A stretch of DNA of 13,510 nucleotides, taken from the NCBI GenBank assembly GCA_003662485.1, contig QMYD01000014.1:1-13510 (forward strand), given 5' to 3'. The notes under the pieces are model-generated. The model saw only the letters and a list, made by a program, of their open reading frames with translations, had not been told where the DNA came from and did not search any database. Positions 7,419 to 13,250 of this stretch are shown piece by piece. Position numbers and translations under genes: made by a program. Numbering within the stretch: position 1 is the first letter of the stretch; each line of letters starts with the position of its first letter. This stretch comes from Candidatus Hecatellales archaeon (GTDB lineage: Archaea; Thermoproteota; Bathyarchaeia; Hecatellales; Hecatellaceae).

Positions 7419-7424
7419 TCACCT
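7419..7424 (-). promoter_or_regulatory. Ribosome binding site of cdhB overlapping the cdhA stop codon
   Basis: AGGTGA on the minus strand begins within the cdhA stop codon TAG (7423-7425) and lies 6 nt before the cdhB ATG. This arrangement favours translational coupling and would help keep alpha and epsilon at the equimolar ratio seen in the complex. Confidence 0.65.
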
Positions 7425-9801
7425 AAACCCTCTTCACCCTTATAAGCCTTTCAAGCATGGTGGGGTCTATGGAGGGCATGGGGTGGGGCTGCCAGCCCTT
7501 AGCCTTAAGAAACTCCATAATTTCATCCTTGAAGGTTACAGGGATGTCGGCTTCAGTTCTAACCAGCATGGGTAAGTCTTCGGGAAGCTTCCCGTAAAAC
7601 TTCTTGTAGAGGTCGACGTAGTTGGTAAGCTTGATCATCCTCCCCTTCGTGGTGTCGCTTGGCCTAATACATAGCTTAGCCGTCCAAACCATGCACTCCT
7701 CAACTGTTTCAGCTACGTAGACGAGGTGTTCTGGAGCCGGACCCACGAAAACCCTTTCACCCGTCCTCGCATCGTAAACCTTGAAGCTTTCCTCGTCTTC
7801 AACCCTTCCAAGGTATAGCCTCCGATATTTGAGGCCCTGAGGCCCTACGATTACGGGTACACCTATCCTGTTGAAGCCTGTGGCTATGCTGGCTGCCTTC
7901 TGGCTCATAGCTCCCCAGGCAACCCCGCAGGCTCCAACCCTGTTCAGGATGTAGTCAGCTATCTCCTCGTAGTTGCCTCGAAGATTTCTCCTCGCATAGA
8001 TGTAGGCGATCTTGATGCAGGCGTCGCTTATGTGCGGGTTGGCCACGCAGGAGCCCTCATTTGAGAGTTCCCCTCTAAGGAAGCCTCCTCCGAAAACCTC
8101 GTAGGGCGATCTTCCCTCCTCATCCTTATAGAAGGCTATGGCCATGGCTGAGCATCCTGTAGAGGTTACGATGTAGCCTCTCCTCGCAAACTCATAGGCC
8201 ATCCTACCTACGTCAGACATTGGGGTGGGCCAGTTAGCACAGCCCACATAGGCTACGACGCCTGGTATTTCGCCTAAAACGATGGGGGCTCCCACCTCCC
8301 TTATCTCCGTGTCGAGGATGGGGCCCCTCCCAACCCTAACCTTAAACTTTTCTGTTTTAAACTTCCTTTCACCCGCCGCCACGATGAGGCTGTGGACGGG
8401 AATGTGTTGGGGGCAGGCCTCCTCACACCTACCGCAGCCTATGCATCTGTCGTAGAGTTGGGCTAGGGGCTCTATGTTCCCATGCTTGGCTGCGTTTACA
8501 GCTTCGTCTGTGGGTAGGTCCCAGGGACAGTTTCTACGGCACTTACTGCAGAAGGTGCAGGGGGAGGCTGCCTGCTTAATCTGGTCGATGTCCGGTATAG
8601 CCTTATACTTCTTGCGTAGGGGCTGCATTCTTAGGGCGGTTAGCACAGCTACGGCTCCAACCTTCTCAGGGTCGAAGATGGCTGCACCCTTAATCTCCCT
8701 TCTAACCAGCTTGTTCACTATGGCCTCTACGGGGAGCTCGGTTAGGTCTGGAAGCCCATAGCAGGCTCTCTCATTAGCCGCTATCACAGGGGTTTTAACC
8801 CTCCAAGCCTCCTCCACAGCATCCGTCCTAATACACTGCTCATCCAAAACGATGACATCTGCAATCCCACTTCGAATAAACCTTAACTCGTAGGACATGG
8901 GCCCTATAATCTTCGCTTGGTTAGTGTATCGGGTCATGTCGTGGGCGGTGCAGCATAGGCCTGCTACCTCTATGGCTTGGCCTGGCTCGCCTAAACCCGC
9001 CTTACGCAAGTAGTCTATTATCTCTATGCTTGGGGCGACATTGTGGCCTATGGATAGGGTTAAAGGCTTCGTTACGTCTACGCATCCGCAGCCTATCTCG
9101 GTTAGCGGGGCATTTGGGTCTCCCTTAGGATACCCATAGGTGATTATCTGCTCTACATCTGCAACCTCCATGGCAACGTGGTCTATCATGCCCATGTGGA
9201 GGGCCTTCGACTCGAAGTCGAGGTAGTTTCCCTCCTGACCTGTGTGGACGGCGGCTAGGCATTGAACTATCTGCTCCTCGCAGTAGTCGAGAATGTAGGT
9301 TAGGTCTCCCAGCGTTTTCGGCTTTATACCGCATACAAGCCTCACATGCGGCATTTCGCATTCTATTTCTGGGCCCAAGTTTATTGGGTAGTCCTCCCCA
9401 TATTTGAGGAGTAGGTGCTCTAGTAGGTGGCGTGCGTGGGCTGTATGGGTTGCAGCCCCTATGCAGCATGCTAGGAGCACTATCCTCGCCTGCTGAGTTT
9501 TAATGTCTATTCCACAGGCTCCCCTCCTACCAGCGGTGAGGTCGCATTTCCCGTAGGTGCAGAGGCAGCATAGGTCGCAGAAGGGAGCATAGAAGGGCTT
9601 ATAACGGCTTAAAAACTTGAAGTCCCAAGCCCTAAGGTCTTTTATGCCTGGGAAGGGTGTAGGCCCCTGAGGCTCCCACTCCTCCTCCATAGCCAGCCTT
9701 CCAATGGTAACCTCAAGGTCCTTCGCCTGAATCATGTTAGTTCTTAGCTCCTTCAGGGAAAATCTAGCAGGACCCTTCCTTATCTCCAAAAGGACTCCCA
9801 C
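7423..9801 (-). CDS. cdhA: ACDS alpha subunit: Ni-Fe carbon monoxide dehydrogenase
   Basis: CdhA interconverts CO and CO2 at the NiFe4S4 C-cluster and passes electrons to ferredoxin; in ACDS the CO is channelled to CdhC. It has 792 residues, within the usual 780-806. In order: the Cys-rich N-terminal B/D-cluster region (C75, C78, C79, C81, C86, C96); the C-cluster region with H253 (GHN), C283/C284 and C323; a two-cluster ferredoxin insert found only in archaeal enzymes (C415-x2-C418-x2-C421-x3-CP and C453-x2-C456-x2-C459-x3-CP); and later C-cluster candidates C521, C550 and C585. Start: GTG at 9801. The segment FSLKEL just after it matches homologous N-termini, so the GTG is preferred to ATG codon 23, although no ribosome site is evident. 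First gene of the operon; divergent from the 207-residue unknown gene. Confidence 0.96.
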   Translation of the reverse strand: MGVLLEIRKGPARFSLKELRTNMIQAKDLEVTIGRLAMEEEWEPQGPTPFPGIKDLRAWDFKFLSRYKPFYAPFCDLCCLCTYGKCDLTAGRRGACGIDIKTQQARIVLLACCIGAATHTAHARHLLEHLLLKYGEDYPINLGPEIECEMPHVRLVCGIKPKTLGDLTYILDYCEEQIVQCLAAVHTGQEGNYLDFESKALHMGMIDHVAMEVADVEQIITYGYPKGDPNAPLTEIGCGCVDVTKPLTLSIGHNVAPSIEIIDYLRKAGLGEPGQAIEVAGLCCTAHDMTRYTNQAKIIGPMSYELRFIRSGIADVIVLDEQCIRTDAVEEAWRVKTPVIAANERACYGLPDLTELPVEAIVNKLVRREIKGAAIFDPEKVGAVAVLTALRMQPLRKKYKAIPDIDQIKQAASPCTFCSKCRRNCPWDLPTDEAVNAAKHGNIEPLAQLYDRCIGCGRCEEACPQHIPVHSLIVAAGERKFKTEKFKVRVGRGPILDTEIREVGAPIVLGEIPGVVAYVGCANWPTPMSDVGRMAYEFARRGYIVTSTGCSAMAIAFYKDEEGRSPYEVFGGGFLRGELSNEGSCVANPHISDACIKIAYIYARRNLRGNYEEIADYILNRVGACGVAWGAMSQKAASIATGFNRIGVPVIVGPQGLKYRRLYLGRVEDEESFKVYDARTGERVFVGPAPEHLVYVAETVEECMVWTAKLCIRPSDTTKGRMIKLTNYVDLYKKFYGKLPEDLPMLVRTEADIPVTFKDEIMEFLKAKGWQPHPMPSIDPTMLERLIRVKRV

Positions 9802-9837
9802 CTTCGCAGCCTGAGAATAACCCTTTTCTGTGGAAAT

Positions 9838-9855
9838 CCTTTTAAGATTATTAAT
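9838..9855 (-). promoter_or_regulatory. Probable promoter of the cdh operon
   Basis: The minus strand reads ATTAATAATCTTAAAAGG, giving two TATA-like boxes 37-54 bp before the cdhA GTG. Transcription would start about 16-25 nt before the start codon, consistent with the absence of a visible ribosome site in a short leader. The assignment rests on composition and spacing in the only upstream gap of the operon. Confidence 0.45.
9840..9847 (+). promoter_or_regulatory. Probable promoter of the divergent 207-residue gene
   Basis: TTTTAAGA, preceded by TCC, lies 38-45 bp before the GTG at 9885, placing a start site near 9865-9870 and leaving room for the GGAGG at 9874-9878. It overlaps the presumed cdhA promoter on the opposite strand, so the two genes probably compete for, or share, a control region. 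Confidence 0.4.
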
Positions 9856-9856
9856 A

Positions 9857-9869
9857 CTTTACGGTAAAG
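9857..9869. repeat. 13-bp palindrome CTTTAC-G-GTAAAG in the divergent promoter region; candidate operator
   Basis: Perfect 6-bp inverted repeat with a single central base, located between the TATA-like boxes and the plus-strand gene in the 83-bp gap shared by cdhA and the 207-residue gene. Dyads of this size suit a dimeric helix-turn-helix regulator. At this spot a bound protein would overlap the plus-strand start site and lie just upstream of the cdhA TATA region. That it is an operator is inference. Confidence 0.4.
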
Positions 9870-9884
9870 GAGTGGAGGCTTAGG

Positions 9885-10508
9885 GTGACCTCAGCATGCA
9901 TGTCTAATCATCTGCTTAAAGAGCTGGATGAAAGATTCAGGTTTCACGCGCTTTTACTGCTTGGAGTGGACTATGGAAGCGTTAAAAAGGCGGGGGAGAG
10001 GCTGCTTGAGGGTGGAAGGCCTCCTCCAAGCTTTAAAGGTAAGGTGATAGACTGCCTAGACTGCTTTGAAGCCAGCCTACTCGACGTTTTACTCGCCAGG
10101 GAGGGGTTAACCAAGGGCCTAGACTACTACTTCCTGCAAACTCCAAACCGGAAGTTCATTTTAATGTTGAGAAGCCTTAGGGGTGAGAAGGCTGTTAAAG
10201 GCCTCGACCTCCTCCGAAGCTTGAGTAGGGTGAAAAAGTATGCGATTAGGATTTTGGAGGAGTGGGGGGTTAGAGGCAGGCTTAAGGTTAGGGATTTGGA
10301 TGAAGCCCTAAGGCTTGGCTACGAGGTTTTAAAGGTGAGGGATAAAATTTTCATGGGCAAATGTCCAAAGTGTGGGAGGAGGAGTCCAAGCCGAATCGTT
10401 GAGCGGATAAGTAATGGCAGATTTCTCATCTATGCAAGGAAGTTTTGCTGCGGCTTCGTGGTTAGGGGGGAGGTATCCATTGAGAGGGAAACCCCCATAC
10501 TAGGTTAA
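9885..10508 (+). CDS. Unrecognised 207-residue protein with paired CxxC motifs, divergent from cdhA
   Basis: I do not recognise this family. The protein is basic, largely helical by eye, cytoplasmic, and without membrane segments or signal peptide. A CLDC pair (C57, C60) sits in the N-terminal helical part. The C-terminus has GKCPKCGRR (C160, C163), a 24-residue spacer, and then adjacent CC (C188, C189). This looks like a zinc-ribbon with an atypical second knuckle, CC rather than CxxC. A Lys/Arg-rich middle (about 98-155) could contact nucleic acid. Start: GTG at 9885, with GGAGG 6 nt upstream; ATG at 9900 is an alternative. Codon use resembles its neighbours. Divergence from the ACDS operon over an 83-bp gap makes a regulatory or accessory link possible but unproven. 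It could instead be a small DNA/RNA-binding or redox protein unrelated to C1 metabolism. Confidence 0.75.
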   Translation: MTSACMSNHLLKELDERFRFHALLLLGVDYGSVKKAGERLLEGGRPPPSFKGKVIDCLDCFEASLLDVLLAREGLTKGLDYYFLQTPNRKFILMLRSLRGEKAVKGLDLLRSLSRVKKYAIRILEEWGVRGRLKVRDLDEALRLGYEVLKVRDKIFMGKCPKCGRRSPSRIVERISNGRFLIYARKFCCGFVVRGEVSIERETPILG

Positions 10509-10538
10509 CTTTAAAACCCGCATCAGCATGTTTTATTG
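10509..10538 (+). promoter_or_regulatory. Candidate promoter of the homocitrate synthase-family gene
   Basis: The 82-bp gap after the 207-residue gene holds two AT-rich boxes, CTTTAAAA (10509-10516) and TTTTATTG (10531-10538). Start sites about 25 nt downstream would fall near 10540 and 10560, upstream of the GTG at 10591. The T-run GTTTTATTG may also end the preceding transcript. I see no tRNA or other RNA gene here. Confidence 0.35.
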
Positions 10539-10590
10539 AAGTAGGAAAGCAGTTGGGGGGCTGCAAACGAAGAAGAATCTCTCCCACCCT

Positions 10591-11715
10591 GTGAGGCTTG
10601 ACGACACCACGCTTAGGGATGGCCATCAAACGCCTGGTGTAACCTTCACTGTGGAGGAGAAAATTGAGATTGCTAGGATGCTGGATGAGGCTGGAGTCCA
10701 CCAGATTGAGGCTGGAATCCCGGTAAGCTCGCCTGAAGATGAGGAGGCTGTAAAACGCATCTCTAAAGAGGTTTCAGCCAGTGTTATGGGTTGGAGTAGA
10801 GCACATCCAAGGGATGTGGAGGCTGTAGCGAGAACAGGGGCAGACGCCATAGCCATCTCCATGCCTACAAGCCCCCTCCACCTCAAATATAAGCTTGGAA
10901 TAGGCTGGAGGGAAGCCCTAAGCAGGATTAGGGAAGCCGTGAGACTAGCGAAAAACCTAGGCCTATACGTTTCGGTTTCAGCTGAAGACGGTTCAAGAAC
11001 GCCTTACAGGCTTCTACGCCAGTACGCTGAGGTCATCTTGGAGGCTGGAGCCGACAGGCTGAGGCTAGCGGACACCATAGGCATCCTAACCCCAGACATA
11101 ACTAAGAAGCTTGTAAGAAGAATCATTAGGGATGTGGGAATAGAGGTGGAAATCCACGCTCATAATGATCTTGGTTTAGCCGTGGCTAACACGCTTGCAG
11201 CCCTAGAAGGCGGAGCAAGCTGGGCTAGCGTAACCGTTAACGGGCTTGGGGAGAGAGCTGGAAACGCAGCCCTCGAAGCCGTGGTCACAGCGTTAAAAGT
11301 GATTTATGGTAAGGATGTGGGATTCAAGCTAGATAGGCTTTACAGGCTGTCAAGGCTTGTGGAGAAGGTTTCAGGGATACCCGTCGGCTACTTCACGCCA
11401 ATCGTAGGTGAAAACGTTTTCAGGCATTCTAGTGGAATCCACGTGGACGGCTTGCTCAAGCATCCTTACACCTACCAGCCTATCTCACCGGAGGAGGTTG
11501 GACGCAAAACCGAATTCGTCTTCGACAAGTATAGTGGGAAGGCCTTGATAAACTGGAAGCTAAAGGCCATGGGCTTAAAGCTTCCCGAAACCTATGTTGA
11601 AGAGTTGAGGATGCTGCTAGTTCAAAAGGCCTACAGGCTTAAGCGGGCTTTAAGAGAGGAGGAGCTTGAAGCCGAGATAAAGGGCTTCCTAGCTTTAAAA
11701 GGCCTGAAAATTTAA
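10591..11715 (+). CDS. Homocitrate/isopropylmalate synthase-family enzyme (NifV/AksA-like)
   Basis: Enzymes of this DRE-TIM family condense acetyl-CoA with a 2-oxoacid. Motifs: DDTTLRDGHQTPGV (4-17, R9 and metal ligand D10), AEDGSR (131-136), the metal-binding HAHND (H189, H191), NGLGERAGN (217-225), and SSGIHVDG near 300. At 374 residues it lacks the long regulatory C-terminal domain of LeuA (about 500) and matches NifV or AksA in size. EAGIPVSS and the LKHPYTYQP segment also favour the homocitrate synthase side. Substrates could be 2-oxoglutarate (lysine or cofactor synthesis), 2-oxoisovalerate or pyruvate; motifs alone do not decide. The usual Glu of RDGEQ is His here. The GTG start has no ribosome site, and the frame is open upstream to 10540, so the N-terminus may be longer, for example from CTG at 10561. 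Convergent with argH. Confidence 0.85.
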   Translation: MRLDDTTLRDGHQTPGVTFTVEEKIEIARMLDEAGVHQIEAGIPVSSPEDEEAVKRISKEVSASVMGWSRAHPRDVEAVARTGADAIAISMPTSPLHLKYKLGIGWREALSRIREAVRLAKNLGLYVSVSAEDGSRTPYRLLRQYAEVILEAGADRLRLADTIGILTPDITKKLVRRIIRDVGIEVEIHAHNDLGLAVANTLAALEGGASWASVTVNGLGERAGNAALEAVVTALKVIYGKDVGFKLDRLYRLSRLVEKVSGIPVGYFTPIVGENVFRHSSGIHVDGLLKHPYTYQPISPEEVGRKTEFVFDKYSGKALINWKLKAMGLKLPETYVEELRMLLVQKAYRLKRALREEELEAEIKGFLALKGLKI

Positions 11716-13223
11716 GCCTTACCTTTACTAAGCTTTGAAACCTCCCTTCCAAGCATAGCCTCAGCCCTCTCCAAATTTCTAAGCAGCTTTCTAAGCTTCA
11801 ACCTCCACCTTTTCAGGGTTTCCCTCCTCTCCCTAAGCATTCTCTTAACCTCCCTAGGGTTTGGGGAGCCTTGCGTCAGTCTTTCCGCTGGAAGCCTCCT
11901 CGGATCAGTATACCTCTCATAAAGCCTTCTCGGGAAGGCGGGTTTGAAGCCTAAAAGCTTCATGGAGGCTTCTTCGAGGAGGCTGTAGGCCTCCCGCAGG
12001 CTTACACGCCTTTCAAGGGCGAGGCGGACTGTTTCCCCAACCAGGCGGTGGGCCTGCCTCAGGGGGAGCCCCGCATGCTTCACCAAGGCTTCAGCTAGGT
12101 CTACGGCTGGAGCATAGCTTTGAAGGGCAGCCTCAGCCATCCGCTCCCTATTAAACTTTAGCCCTTCAAAGATTTTCTCGAAAATCCTAACGGTGGAAAT
12201 GGTTTGGTTTAGGGTTTCCCATAGGGGTGGTTTAGCCTCCTGAAGGTCTCTACTATAGCCCGTGGGAACCCCTTTAAGAAGCGATAGGAGGGCTGAGAGG
12301 AGGCCTAAAACCCTTCCAGCCTTAGCCCTTCCAAGCTCGAGGAGGCAGGGATTCTTCTTCTGAGGCATCACGCTTGAGGGGGAAGCCAGCTCGTCGGGGA
12401 GCTCCACATATCCGAACTCGCTGGAACTCCATAGAACTAGGTCTTCAGCCATCCTGCTTAGGTGAACCATGAGGATGCTACATGAGGCTGCAGCCTCAAG
12501 GAGGAAATCCCTACCGCTCACGGCATCCGCAGAATTCTCCACCAAGCCTTCAAAGCCTAGGAGTTCAGCTGTTCTAAGCCTGTTTAGGGGTAGGGTTGAA
12601 CCTGCAATGGCTGAAGCCCCAAGAGGGCACCTGTTAACCCTCCGGTAGCAGGCTTCAAGCCTTTCCAAGTCTCGGAGTAGGTGGTCAGCGTAGGCTAGTA
12701 GAAGGTGGGATAGGAGGCTAACCTGAGCTTGCTGGGTGTGGGTGTAGAGTAGTAGGAGGGTGTTTTCCTCCTCCCCAGCCCTCTCCACCAGCCTCTCAGC
12801 CAGCCTTAAAACGGCCTCCCACAGCTCTAGAAGCCTCCTCCGCAGCCTAAGCCTAATATCGAGGGCTACCTGATCGTTTCTTGAACGTCCAGTATGGGTT
12901 TTACCTCCAACCTCAACACTGGTTTGCGCTATAATGTAGGCTTCAACAAGCTCGTGGACATCCTCAAATCTTTCAGGGTCAAGCCTGATTTTCCCCTCTC
13001 TCCACTCCTTTCTTAGGCTTTCGAGGGCTTGGAGGATTTTCCCCGCATCCCCCCTGCCTATAATTCCCTGCTCGCAAAGCATCACTACGTGGGCTTCTGT
13101 TCCCCGCACATCCTCCTCAAAGATTTCAACATCTTCGGTTAGCGATGAAAGGTAGGAGGCAGCCTCAGCCTCCATAGGCCTTCTAAGCCTTGAACGATAT
13201 ATTCCACCCTCCTCAGCCTTCAA
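11712..13223 (-). CDS. argH: Argininosuccinate lyase
   Basis: ArgH splits argininosuccinate into arginine and fumarate, the last step of arginine synthesis. The 503-residue protein has the fumarase/aspartase-superfamily signature SSVMPQKKNP (283-292, flexible catalytic loop with the Ser and Lys289/Asn291), TGRSRNDQVALD (111-122), and THTQQAQ with catalytic-region H162. The residue before the loop Ser pair is Pro, where Gly is usual. The length is within the family range (about 450-510). The C-terminal 60 residues are strongly basic and helical. The longest start is TTG at 13223, two codons after an in-frame stop, with no ribosome site before it. A GGAGG inside codons 4-6 sits 5 nt before ATA codon 8, where homologues would begin (xYRSRL). 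The stop codon overlaps that of the convergent synthase gene by the shared TTAA. Confidence 0.93.
   Translation of the reverse strand: MKAEEGGIYRSRLRRPMEAEAASYLSSLTEDVEIFEEDVRGTEAHVVMLCEQGIIGRGDAGKILQALESLRKEWREGKIRLDPERFEDVHELVEAYIIAQTSVEVGGKTHTGRSRNDQVALDIRLRLRRRLLELWEAVLRLAERLVERAGEEENTLLLLYTHTQQAQVSLLSHLLLAYADHLLRDLERLEACYRRVNRCPLGASAIAGSTLPLNRLRTAELLGFEGLVENSADAVSGRDFLLEAAASCSILMVHLSRMAEDLVLWSSSEFGYVELPDELASPSSVMPQKKNPCLLELGRAKAGRVLGLLSALLSLLKGVPTGYSRDLQEAKPPLWETLNQTISTVRIFEKIFEGLKFNRERMAEAALQSYAPAVDLAEALVKHAGLPLRQAHRLVGETVRLALERRVSLREAYSLLEEASMKLLGFKPAFPRRLYERYTDPRRLPAERLTQGSPNPREVKRMLRERRETLKRWRLKLRKLLRNLERAEAMLGREVSKLSKGKA
13208..13212 (-). promoter_or_regulatory. GGAGG within the apparent 5' end of argH
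   Basis: This is the best ribosome-site match near the argH start. It lies inside the longest reading frame (codons 4-6) and 5 nt before codon 8 (ATA, 13200-13202). It therefore does not serve the TTG at 13223 and raises the question of a rare ATA start or a sequence error at that base. Confidence 0.35.
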
Positions 13224-13250
13224 GGCTTAGCCCGGAAGAAAATAGGAGGC

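Noticed and set aside
9125..9469. Minus-strand open frame of 114 codons inside cdhA
   Set aside because: Same strand, different frame from cdhA, which is intact and conserved throughout; its Arg/Pro-rich translation is typical of an off-frame reading.
7423..9801. cdhA as a bacterial CooS-type CODH
   Set aside because: The two-cluster ferredoxin insert at 415-463, the length and the accompanying epsilon subunit identify the archaeal ACDS alpha type.
10509..10590. Possible tRNA or small RNA in the 82-bp gap before the synthase gene
   Set aside because: There is no T-loop GGTTC-type box or acceptor-stem pairing; the only inverted repeat (GCAG/CTGC at 10549-10564) has 4-bp arms and an 8-nt loop.
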